Assembly: GCA_039803545.1 (NCBI GenBank) | Contig: JBDRYS010000001.1 | Span: 189,866 to 253,865 of the forward strand | Direction of reading: 5' to 3' | Source of the DNA: a candidate division WOR-3 bacterium | Lineage (GTDB): Bacteria; Hydrothermota; Hydrothermia; UBA1063 | Length of the DNA: 64,000 nucleotides | Part shown: in pieces, positions 25,561 through 33,561 of the stretch | Position numbering within the stretch: position 1 is the first letter of the stretch | Layout of the letters: every line of letters starts with the position of its first letter | Program-made: the position numbers and the translations under genes | Notes under the pieces: generated by a model | What the model was told of the DNA's origin: nothing | Database searches by the model: none | What the model saw: only the letters and a program-made list of their open reading frames with translations

Positions 25561-26074
25561 AACAAAACAGCCAAGTTTATTTAATTTTAAAATTTATTGT
25601 ATTGATACAAGTTCTATTATCAACCTTTTTCGTCATTCTGGATTACCTTATCCTCCTTATCATGCCGATATTTTTGAGGGATTATGGACAAAACTTGACC
25701 AAATTATCAAAAATGGAAATCTTATATCCCATATCACGGTCTTGAAAGAAATTTCTGAAAGAGATGATGACGCTAAAAGATGGTGTGAAAAATATAAGAG
25801 GATTTTTAGAGATATAGATTATTGTCAAATAAAAATGATAAATGAGATTCAAAAAAAGTATACAAAAGATGGCTGGGAAAGAGAGATAAGTAGAAAAGGA
25901 CAAGAATGGGCTGACCCTTGGATTATTGCTTTAGCCATTTGTGAAGGCGCAATAATAGTTTCAGATGAAAAGAATTCTCCAGATAGAATACCTTATATTG
26001 CAAATCATATTGGAATTAACACTTTAAATCTAATGGATTTTTTTAAAGACATAGGTTTAAAATTAAAAATTTAG
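25553..26074 (+). CDS. DUF4411 PIN-like protein (predicted RNase toxin)
   Basis: A 173-residue protein of the DUF4411 (PIN-like) family. It has acidic residues in the expected places: IYCIDTSSIINLF near the N-terminus, VLKEISERDDD in the middle, and EWADPWIIALAI with IIVSDEKN near the end. PIN-like folds cut RNA with two Mg ions. The pairing of an Xre-ImmA/IrrE gene with a DUF4411 gene recurs as a predicted toxin-antitoxin unit, and here the genes overlap. It might protect the host against loss of the restriction locus or act in abortive infection (inference). Confidence 0.85.
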   Translation: MSKTKQPSLFNFKIYCIDTSSIINLFRHSGLPYPPYHADIFEGLWTKLDQIIKNGNLISHITVLKEISERDDDAKRWCEKYKRIFRDIDYCQIKMINEIQKKYTKDGWEREISRKGQEWADPWIIALAICEGAIIVSDEKNSPDRIPYIANHIGINTLNLMDFFKDIGLKLKI

Positions 26075-26085
26075 AGGTTTAAATT

Positions 26086-26145
26086 ATGCTAAAGTTTCGC
26101 TGGGAGACGGCGTTTAAGGAAACGGAGATTGGGGGGATGTTATGA
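26086..26145 (+). pseudogene. Truncated duplicate of the hsdS 5' end
   Basis: A 19-codon frame, MLKFRWETAFKETEIGGML-stop, preceded by a weak SD. It matches the first 16 codons of hsdS at 27617 (MKFRWETEFKETEIGE) nearly residue for residue; 26089-26135 aligns with 27620-27666 with only a few mismatches. It then runs into the OLD-family gene, whose ATG lies inside its last codons. It is read as the stub left when the OLD gene was inserted at the hsdS start. Confidence 0.8.
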
Positions 26146-27620
26146 TTAAGAAAATAAAGATACAAAACTTTCGTTCAATTAAAAATTTAGAAATACAACT
26201 TGGCAAAATTAATGCTTTTATAGGTCCAAACAATGCTGGAAAATCAAATATTATGAAGGCATTAGATTTAATTCTTGGTGAAACATATCCAACCATAAAA
26301 TCATTTGATGATAAGGATTTTTATAAATATAACAAAAAGAATCCTATTCTAATTCAAGTATCTTTTGACCCGCCATTAAATCGCGATAGCAGAATTCATG
26401 GATTTAAATTAACTTATGATGGTAATAATTGTGAATATGTAGCTATTGATCAGAATTCTGAAAAGGTAATGAGGGTTTCAAATCAAATGAAGGAAGAAGT
26501 TGCTTTAATGTATTTATCCCTCGATCGGCAAGCTTCTCAACAGGTTAGGCCCTCACAATGGACACTATATGGAAAAGTGTTAAAATATTTAAATGCCCAA
26601 ATTGAGCACCCAAAAAAAGAGGAATTCAAGAAATTGCTTGAAAATAGCTATAGAGATAATCTTTATTCATCAGTTGTTGAAGATTTTGAAAAAATTCTAA
26701 GGTCTCATGTTCAAAATCAAACTGGGTTAGATATTTTTCTTAAACTCTCTCTTATGGATCCCATGGAGGTTTTTAAAAATCTGCGTCCATATTTCAAAGA
26801 GGGGGACATAGAATATGACGCAGAAGATATGGGAGCAGGCACCCAAAGCGCCTTAGCTATTGCAATTGCACGGGTTTATGCAGACATAGTCCGGAAGCCT
26901 GTAATTATTGCTATTGAAGAACCAGAGCTTTACCTTCATCCTCATGGTTGCCGTCATTTTTATAAATTATTAAAGAACTTAGCAAATGATGGCTTACAAG
27001 TTATATATACAACCCATGAAAGGTCTTTTATAGATATTAGCAATTTTGAAAGCATTCATATTGTTAAAAAAGAAGGAGACGAAACTAAAGTATATTCTGG
27101 TATATCTTTTTCTATATCTTTTTCAGTGCCCTCTCAACTTGAACAAGTTAAGCTTGCTTCAAAATTTAATGAATATATCAATGAAGTATTTTTCGCTGAC
27201 AAAGTCATTTTAGTAGAAGGATTTTCTGATAAAATAGCTTGCCAATTAGCATTAGAAAAATTAGGAATAGATATAGATTTAAAAAATATTTCAATTATTG
27301 AATGCGGAAGCAAAACTGCAATAGAACCCATTGCTCAGATTCTAAAGCATTTTAATATTAAAACTTATGCTTTATTAGATGCTGACGCAGAAACCGAAAT
27401 TTTAAAATTGCAAGAGTTATTAGGAGAAGATAATGTTTTTGTTCAAAAGCCAGATTTAGAAGGAATGTTAGGTCGAGATAAGATAGGGTTAAACGCTAAT
27501 GAGAAGCTTAATAAAGAAAAATCTTTAAGACTTTTACCTTTTTATTTCCAGAATATTCAGGAAAATGAACTCCCTCAAATTTATTTAGATCTTAAAAACA
27601 AGATAATAGGTAATATATGA
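26142..27620 (+). CDS. OLD-family ATP-dependent nuclease (AAA + TOPRIM)
   Basis: A 492-residue ABC/SMC-type ATPase fused to a TOPRIM nuclease. Seen: Walker A GPNNAGKSN (28-36), a signature-like DMGAGTQSALAIA (about 229-241), Walker B VIIAIEEPELYLHP (about 254-267) and the switch TTHERSF. The TOPRIM motifs are VILVEGFSDK (about 355) and LLDADAE (about 415). OLD proteins are phage-defence or DNA-damage nucleases. No UvrD-like helicase partner is present, so this is not a Gabija pair. The gene overlaps hsdS by 4 nt (ATGA) and begins inside the hsdS stub, so it rides in the restriction operon. Confidence 0.92.
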   Translation: MIKKIKIQNFRSIKNLEIQLGKINAFIGPNNAGKSNIMKALDLILGETYPTIKSFDDKDFYKYNKKNPILIQVSFDPPLNRDSRIHGFKLTYDGNNCEYVAIDQNSEKVMRVSNQMKEEVALMYLSLDRQASQQVRPSQWTLYGKVLKYLNAQIEHPKKEEFKKLLENSYRDNLYSSVVEDFEKILRSHVQNQTGLDIFLKLSLMDPMEVFKNLRPYFKEGDIEYDAEDMGAGTQSALAIAIARVYADIVRKPVIIAIEEPELYLHPHGCRHFYKLLKNLANDGLQVIYTTHERSFIDISNFESIHIVKKEGDETKVYSGISFSISFSVPSQLEQVKLASKFNEYINEVFFADKVILVEGFSDKIACQLALEKLGIDIDLKNISIIECGSKTAIEPIAQILKHFNIKTYALLDADAETEILKLQELLGEDNVFVQKPDLEGMLGRDKIGLNANEKLNKEKSLRLLPFYFQNIQENELPQIYLDLKNKIIGNI

Positions 27621-28942
27621 AATTCCGCTGGGAGACTGAGTTTAAAGAAACGGAGATTGGGGAGATACCGAGGGATTGGGAAATTAAAAAAGCAACTGAA
27701 TATGTTTATTTTATCAGAGGTATAGAACCAGGAAGCAAATCATACAAAAATTTTGGGAAGTATAGGTTTATAAGAGTAGGTAATTTGAGCGGGGAAAGAG
27801 AAGACGAAGTCTTTATAGATATTGAAGTCAATAATGAAAAAATTGCGAACAAAAACGATATTTTAATTTCATTTGATGGAACAGTTGGAATTGTAAGAAA
27901 AGGGCTAGAAGGCATTTTTTCTTCAGGAATAAGAAAAATTAAAATAAAACAAGAAAAAATGCAAGAATTGAATTATGAATTTTTGTACTGGTTCTTTAAA
28001 TCAACTTTAAAGTATCAAATTTTTGGGTTTTCTGACGAAAAGACAACACTGGCACATGCAAGTGATAGTATTCCGTATTTAAAGATATTTCTTCCTCCTT
28101 TATCCGAACAATCACGCATTGCTACTGTCCTATCTTATTTTGATGATTTAATAGAAGTTAAGAAAAGGCAGAATGAGATTTTGGAAAAGACGGCGATAGC
28201 AATTTTCAAAAGCTGGTTTATTGATTTTGAGCCGTTTAGGGCTTGTCCCGAGCAAGAGCGAGGGAACTACGAGTTTGTGTATAATGAAGAATTGGGAAAA
28301 GAAATACCGAAGGGGTGGGAGGTTAAGAAAATAGGAGAAGTAGCTGATTTAAAAAATGGGCTATCATATAAAGGTAGCGAAAAGTTTAACGAACAAACAC
28401 ATAGAAGTTATATTTTTATAACTTTGAACAATATAATTGAAGGCGGTGGGTTTAAAACTGAATATACTTGGATCAAAAGCGAAAGAATAAAGAACCAGCA
28501 CCTATTAAAAGAAGGCGATATAATATTTGCAAATACTGAGCAGACAAAAACGGGGAGACTTTTAGGATCACCGGCTTTTGTTATTTTCCCAACACAATAT
28601 TCAAAATCAGTAGGGGTGTTTTCACATCATTTAACTAAAATTAACCCAAAAGACTTTAGAATGAAATACTTTTTTTATTTACTTTTTAGATTGTATCAGC
28701 AAGAATTTGCTCAATCATTTCACACCGGAACAGGCGTATGGGGGTTCGACCTTCAAAACTTTAAAACAAATTACTATATCCTTCTCCCCCCTCCCCACAT
28801 CCTCCAATCCTTCCACTCACTCGTTGAGCCCCTATTTCAAAAAATCATCCTCAACCAAAAGCAAATAATGACCATAAGGAGAATTAGAGATACACTTCTT
28901 CCTTTGCTCGTTTTTGGTAAATTAAGGGTGGAGGAGTTGTAA
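27617..28942 (+). CDS. hsdS: Type I restriction specificity subunit HsdS
   Basis: The 441-residue DNA-recognition subunit with two target-recognition domains (about 15-170 and 225-400). The central conserved helix is LPPLSEQSRIATVLSYFDDLIEVKKR..., and a second conserved region ends the protein (LLPPPHILQSFHSLVEPLFQ). Each target domain starts with the typical 'G(E/K)EIP(R/K)(D/G)WEIKK' motif (GEIPRDWEIKK; GKEIPKGWEVKK). It determines the bipartite target of HsdM and HsdR. The start is fixed by the OLD overlap. Full-length and apparently intact. Confidence 0.95.
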   Translation: MKFRWETEFKETEIGEIPRDWEIKKATEYVYFIRGIEPGSKSYKNFGKYRFIRVGNLSGEREDEVFIDIEVNNEKIANKNDILISFDGTVGIVRKGLEGIFSSGIRKIKIKQEKMQELNYEFLYWFFKSTLKYQIFGFSDEKTTLAHASDSIPYLKIFLPPLSEQSRIATVLSYFDDLIEVKKRQNEILEKTAIAIFKSWFIDFEPFRACPEQERGNYEFVYNEELGKEIPKGWEVKKIGEVADLKNGLSYKGSEKFNEQTHRSYIFITLNNIIEGGGFKTEYTWIKSERIKNQHLLKEGDIIFANTEQTKTGRLLGSPAFVIFPTQYSKSVGVFSHHLTKINPKDFRMKYFFYLLFRLYQQEFAQSFHTGTGVWGFDLQNFKTNYYILLPPPHILQSFHSLVEPLFQKIILNQKQIMTIRRIRDTLLPLLVFGKLRVEEL

Positions 28943-28943
28943 A

Positions 28944-31900
28944 ATGGCATACTTGACCGAAAATGAACTCGTAGAACAACCTGCAATAAATTGGTTTAAA
29001 GAAATTGGCTATTCATACATCCACGGCTCGGAACTTATACCCGATAACAAAGAAAGAGAATCCTATAGACATTGCGTCCTGAAAAGAAGATTTATTAGAG
29101 CGATCAAAAGGATAAACCCCCACCTTACCGATGAACTGACCGAACAGGTCTATAAAAAAGTTATTGAATTTGACCACCCCGACTTCATCATGAAAAGCAA
29201 AATTTTTTATGATCTTCTGACCAATGGGGTAAAACTTACCTTTAAAGAGGGAAGGGAAGAAAAGACGAAAATCATAAAATTATTGGACTTTGAAAATTTA
29301 GAAAACAACGAATTCCTCATAGCAAATCAGTTTAAAGTTGAGTATCAATTTGAAAAAGACATGTACAGAAAACCCGACCTCGTCGTGTTTATAAATGGCA
29401 TCCCAATAGCTGTCTTTGAACTCAAAAGCTTTAACGCTAACGAAACCGCAAGAGATGCCTTTTTAGACCATAAAACGAAAATGAAAGATATACCCCAACT
29501 CTATGTTTATTCTCAAATCATCGTCGCCTCAGATGGCTACGAGACAAAATATGGCTCACCAACAAGTGACTGGGAGAGATTTTTTGTATGGGAGGGAATT
29601 TCAACCGATGACGACCTTGAAGTTAAAGAAATCACAAGCGGTTATTATAGATATCTTCACAACGGAAAAGAATTAACTTCACTTGAGGTCTTAATTAAAG
29701 GACTTTTTGATAAAAAACGCCTCCTGGAATTTATAAACGACTTCGTCTTTTATGAGAAAACAGGCGAAAGTTACGAGAAGAAAATATCCGCATATCACCA
29801 ATTTTATACCGTTAAAAAAGCAGTTGAAAGAACTATCAAATGCGTTTTAGAAGGTAAAACACCAGAAAATAGAAGGATAGGCGTTGTATGGCACACACAG
29901 GGCGCAGGAAAATCTTTGACGATGCTGTTCTACGCAAAAAAGATATTAAAAATAAAAGAACTTGAAAATCCCCTCTTGATCTTTGTAACCGATAGAAATA
30001 ATCTTGATGAACAACTTTACAAGCTGTTCTCCCAATTTCCTATAGCAAAGCAAGCGGAAGATATAGAAGATTTACAAGAGACGATAAAAAAGACAACGGG
30101 AGGAATTATATTTACAACTATTCAAAAATTTGGAAAGGTAAAATCAGAAGAATACCCACTTCTCACCGAGAGAAAAAATGTAATTGTGATCGCCGACGAA
30201 GCCCATAGAAGCCAGTATAGAGAACTCGCAAGGAATTTGAGAAAAGCGATCCCAAACGCCTCATTTATGGGCTTTACCGCAACACCAATTGAACTTCAAG
30301 ATAGAGATACATACCTTGTCTTCGGCGAACCGATAAGCGTCTACTCAATGGATAAGGCACTCCGTCATAAAATAATAGTCCCAATATACTACGAAGCACG
30401 ACTCGTTGAACTACATCTGACAAATGAATTCATAGACGATGAATTTGAGGAAATTTCGGAATCACTTGAACCCGATTTGAAAGAGGAATTGAAAAGAAAA
30501 TACGCAAAACTTGAGAGATTAATCCTTAACCCCGAAAGAATTCAGAAAATAGCAAATGATATCGTTGAACACTTCAATAAAAGAACCCAAGAACTTGAAG
30601 GTAAAGGGATGATTGTCGTCCTGTCAAGAAAGGTTGCTGTTGAACTATATAATGCCATCAAAAAAATCCCAAACGCCCCATCAATTGAAGTGATTATATC
30701 AGGAAATAAACAAAGAGACCCGGTGGAGTTCCATCCACACATAAGAAATAAAACAGAAATGGAAGAAGTCCTCAACAATTTCAAAAACCCGGAAAAAGAC
30801 CCCAAAATGGTCATAGTTGTTGATATGCTCCTGACCGGCTTTGATGTCCCATGCCTCCATACGATGTATTTTGATAAACCGATGAAAAACCATAACCTCA
30901 TCCAAGCAATAGCAAGAGTAAATAGGGTATTTAAAGATAAACCCTCCGGACTTATCGTTGATTATATAGGAATTGCCGACGATTTGAGAAAATCACTAAG
31001 CCAATATACTATTGAAAGTATAAAAAGCGTCCTCACTGATATAAACGAAGTTATAAATATCTTGAGGGAAAAATACGATATCGTCTCTTCTATGTTTTAT
31101 GGACTGGATTATAAAAAATGGGTTTCCCTAAAACCAGAGGAACTCGTCCAACTTACTGTTTCTGCATACAATCATATGATTCAAGAGGGATTAGAGGAAA
31201 AGTTTATTAAAAATTACCTCCTCCTGAAGAAAATTTATGCCCTCGCAAGCCCACACCCCGAAACCATAAAGATTAAAGATGACATAAAATTTTTTGAGAT
31301 GATTAAAAAAATGATAATCAGATACACTACAACTAAAAAGGTGGAAATATCAAGGGAACTTGAATATGAAATAAACCAACTGATTTCAAAAAGTATTTCA
31401 GCCGAAGAACCGGTTGATGTTTTCTCCTTAATTCAAAAGGAAAAACCAGATTTATCTGTCCTTGACGAAAATTTCCTCGCACAGTTCAAAGAAATGCGTC
31501 AAAAAAATTACGCAGTTGACCTCCTCATTAAATTGTTAAATGATGAAATTAAAATTAAAATGAGAAAAAATCCCTTCAGATATAAATCCCTCTACGAGAT
31601 GCTGAAAAATTTAATTGAAAGGTATAATGTAAAATTGATCAATACCGTGGATGTGATAGATGAATTGATTGAAATCGCCAAAGAAGTGAAGGAAAAAATG
31701 GATGAGGGTAAGAAATTGAATTTAACCGAGGAAGAACTCGCTTTTTATGATATGCTGTTGGGAAAGGATATTTTTGAAAATGAGGATGAAATCAAATTTA
31801 TTGCTAAAGAGGTAATAAAGAAGTTGGGCAATTTTATTAAAGTTGTTGATTGGAACAAAAAAGAAAGTTTGCGTGCAAAAATTCGATGGGCTATAAAGGA

Positions 31901-32000
31901 GATATTGATAAATGTTGTTGATGAAAGGGTAGAATATGAAAAGATTGAAAGTGTTGCAAAAGAGATTTATGAGCATGTAGAGGCATTATATGCTACCTAA
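28944..32000 (+). CDS. hsdR: Type I restriction endonuclease/translocase HsdR
   Basis: The 1018-residue motor-nuclease subunit. The nuclease motif KPDLVVF...FELKS (about 143-162) is of the PD-(D/E)xK type. The SF2 translocase has Walker A TQGAGKS (about 318-324), the DEAH box (ADEAH, about 415), GFTATP, and motif VI with QAIARVNRV. The C-terminal ~350 residues are helical and bind HsdM/HsdS. It begins 1 nt after hsdS. All catalytic motifs are intact, so the system looks functional. Repeat copy B follows 180 nt after the stop. Confidence 0.96.
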   Translation: MAYLTENELVEQPAINWFKEIGYSYIHGSELIPDNKERESYRHCVLKRRFIRAIKRINPHLTDELTEQVYKKVIEFDHPDFIMKSKIFYDLLTNGVKLTFKEGREEKTKIIKLLDFENLENNEFLIANQFKVEYQFEKDMYRKPDLVVFINGIPIAVFELKSFNANETARDAFLDHKTKMKDIPQLYVYSQIIVASDGYETKYGSPTSDWERFFVWEGISTDDDLEVKEITSGYYRYLHNGKELTSLEVLIKGLFDKKRLLEFINDFVFYEKTGESYEKKISAYHQFYTVKKAVERTIKCVLEGKTPENRRIGVVWHTQGAGKSLTMLFYAKKILKIKELENPLLIFVTDRNNLDEQLYKLFSQFPIAKQAEDIEDLQETIKKTTGGIIFTTIQKFGKVKSEEYPLLTERKNVIVIADEAHRSQYRELARNLRKAIPNASFMGFTATPIELQDRDTYLVFGEPISVYSMDKALRHKIIVPIYYEARLVELHLTNEFIDDEFEEISESLEPDLKEELKRKYAKLERLILNPERIQKIANDIVEHFNKRTQELEGKGMIVVLSRKVAVELYNAIKKIPNAPSIEVIISGNKQRDPVEFHPHIRNKTEMEEVLNNFKNPEKDPKMVIVVDMLLTGFDVPCLHTMYFDKPMKNHNLIQAIARVNRVFKDKPSGLIVDYIGIADDLRKSLSQYTIESIKSVLTDINEVINILREKYDIVSSMFYGLDYKKWVSLKPEELVQLTVSAYNHMIQEGLEEKFIKNYLLLKKIYALASPHPETIKIKDDIKFFEMIKKMIIRYTTTKKVEISRELEYEINQLISKSISAEEPVDVFSLIQKEKPDLSVLDENFLAQFKEMRQKNYAVDLLIKLLNDEIKIKMRKNPFRYKSLYEMLKNLIERYNVKLINTVDVIDELIEIAKEVKEKMDEGKKLNLTEEELAFYDMLLGKDIFENEDEIKFIAKEVIKKLGNFIKVVDWNKKESLRAKIRWAIKEILINVVDERVEYEKIESVAKEIYEHVEALYAT

Positions 32001-32180
32001 AATTAAATGGAAAATATTATAGGAATGAGAAATAAATTAGTCTCCGATATTTTGGAATTGATTGTTTAGTTTTGTGGAAAACAATAAAAGAAAAATTCAG
32101 GAACTTTAATTGTATAATTTAAAAATGAGTGGATGAAAGAGAAAAATTAAGGGACGTACTTCCTCAAAATTAGACCTACT

Positions 32181-32558
32181 TGACCTATTTTCTATTGTAG
32201 TTCTGATGCCCATTCGGGCCCACTTTTTTTGTTGTAAGCTCTGTCAAGCTCCATTTGTAATTTGATTATCGTTTGTGCTAATTTCACTATCTTTATGTTA
32301 TTCCTCAAACTCACAAACCTCCTTTTTACTTCTTCACTTAAACCTTCTGCTCTTAAAACCCTGTTTAGAGGCGCGTTTATCTAACATCTCTTTGCTCTTT
32401 TACCTTTTTCTGTTTTCCACAACCACTTTCATTTGCTGAGACCACACTGTATTGCTCCTCGCTTACAGAATAGAAAATGCAGCATGGTCGCCTTTTATTG
32501 TTTTGATATTTTTGATGAAACAGCCCTATTTTGAGCAGATTAATTTTGAGGAACGCCG
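32181..32558. repeat. Direct repeat copy B flanking the restriction island (right)
   Basis: A 378-bp segment in the same orientation as copy A at 22489-22871. It is 5 bp shorter near the centre and carries scattered substitutions. The minus strand retains a frame ending at 32192 (AEGLSEEVKRR ... LQMELDRAYNKK ... EWASELQ-stop) that matches copy A and extends past copy A's early stop. The repeat ends 5 bp before the -35 box of the next gene, so the right boundary of the island coincides with a resident promoter. Confidence 0.85.
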
Positions 32559-32563
32559 AGGAC

Positions 32564-32592
32564 TTGACATTCCAAAAGGGTTATTTTATATT
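32564..32592 (+). promoter_or_regulatory. Promoter with ATG 6 nt downstream (LytM gene)
   Basis: TTGACA (32564-32569), a 17-nt spacer and TATATT (32587-32592). The start codon begins 6 nt later and no Shine-Dalgarno is present, so transcription would begin at or next to the ATG, giving a leaderless mRNA. Confidence 0.75.
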
Positions 32593-32598
32593 TAAAAA

Positions 32599-33507
32599 AT
32601 GCAGAGGTGGTCCTTTAAATTAAAAGTTCTTTTCCCAACGACTAAGCGTAAAGAACTGGAAATTACAATTCGTCCATGGGTGCTTAAATTGTTTTTAGCC
32701 TTTTTAATCTCGTTATTTAGTGTTTTTGGCTTTGCTCTTTACCGATATTTAAGCTTTGAAATAGATTACCAAAGGGTTTCGTCCCTGGAAAAAGAAAATA
32801 CAACGCTAAAGAGAGAGCTTAAGGCATTGAAAAGCAAGGCAGAAAAGCTCAACGAATTAATAACTGGACTTTTCCAGGAAAATAACAGACTTAGAACTGC
32901 CGTGGGGCTTGATCCTGTTCCCAAGGAGATTGCCCTTATGGGTATGGGTGGAAATCTTGAAGAGTTGCCGAATCCAGAAAAGGATGAGAAGGAATATGTT
33001 AAGCAGGAAATTGAAAGGCTGCTAAATTTGGCGAACTTTCAGCTCCAAAGCTATTCTGAGATCGCTAAGAAGTTTGAGGAAGATCAGAAAATAAGGGATC
33101 ATACCCCTTCAATAGTTCCGGCGGCTGGGTATTTCACTTCCGGATTTGGTATGAGAAGGGATCCTTTTACCGGCCTTCCTGCTTTTCATGAAGGTATAGA
33201 TATTTCAGCCCCACCGGGGACCCCAGTTATTGCACCCGCCTCAGGGGTAGTTACCTCTGTGAAGTGGGAGCAGGGTTATGGCCTTATGGTAGAGATCGAT
33301 CACGGACTCGGGATAAAAACGCGGTATGCACACCTGCTCCGTGCAAGGGTTTCGCCGGGCCAATATGTTAAGAGGGGCGATATCATTGCTTACATAGGCA
33401 ATAGCGGAAGATCCACTGCCCCTCACCTGCACTACGAAGTTAGAATTAACGATAAGCCTGTAAATCCCGTAAACTACATCATACCTGCAGGTACTTATTA
33501 CGACTAA
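32599..33507 (+). CDS. Membrane-anchored LytM/M23 endopeptidase
   Basis: A 302-residue cell-wall enzyme. It has an N-terminal cytoplasmic segment, one membrane helix (about 33-53), a coiled coil (about 58-100) and a C-terminal M23 domain (about 175-295). Catalytic and zinc residues are intact: FHEGIDISAP (HxxxD), RYAHLL and APHLHYEVR (HxH). It would cut peptide cross-links of peptidoglycan from the periplasmic side. It lies just outside the right repeat of the restriction island and belongs to the resident chromosome. Unlike the LytM-like gene after ftsX, this one should be active. Confidence 0.9.
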   Translation: MQRWSFKLKVLFPTTKRKELEITIRPWVLKLFLAFLISLFSVFGFALYRYLSFEIDYQRVSSLEKENTTLKRELKALKSKAEKLNELITGLFQENNRLRTAVGLDPVPKEIALMGMGGNLEELPNPEKDEKEYVKQEIERLLNLANFQLQSYSEIAKKFEEDQKIRDHTPSIVPAAGYFTSGFGMRRDPFTGLPAFHEGIDISAPPGTPVIAPASGVVTSVKWEQGYGLMVEIDHGLGIKTRYAHLLRARVSPGQYVKRGDIIAYIGNSGRSTAPHLHYEVRINDKPVNPVNYIIPAGTYYD

Positions 33508-33526
33508 AATTTTTTGAAAGTCCATT

Positions 33527-33555
33527 TTTACAATCCCATGGGGTTGGTTTAGAAT
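33527..33555 (+). promoter_or_regulatory. Promoter with ATG 6 nt downstream
   Basis: TTTACA (33527-33532), a 17-nt spacer and TAGAAT (33550-33555), with the ATG at 33562 and no SD. The geometry is the same as at 32564-32599. Confidence 0.6.
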
Positions 33556-33561
33556 TATCAT

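Larger units (their letters stand above)
32001..32598. other. Gene-free stretch holding repeat copy B and a promoter
   Basis: No gene is seen. It contains AT-rich DNA (32001-32180), repeat copy B and, abutting the repeat, the promoter of the LytM gene. A GTATAATTT segment near 32111 resembles a -10 box, but nothing convincing follows it. Confidence 0.6.

Noticed and set aside
26086-26145. Regulatory leader peptide for the OLD gene
   Set aside because: Its near identity to the hsdS N-terminus is better explained by duplication at an insertion joint.
26142-28942. Gabija (GajA-GajB) defence system
   Set aside because: The OLD-family gene is followed by hsdS, not by a UvrD-like helicase, and no helicase of that type is in the island.
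32071-32100. Third, inverted fragment of the flanking repeat (TTGTGGAAAACA)
   Set aside because: Only about 12 bases match, which is within chance for AT-rich DNA.
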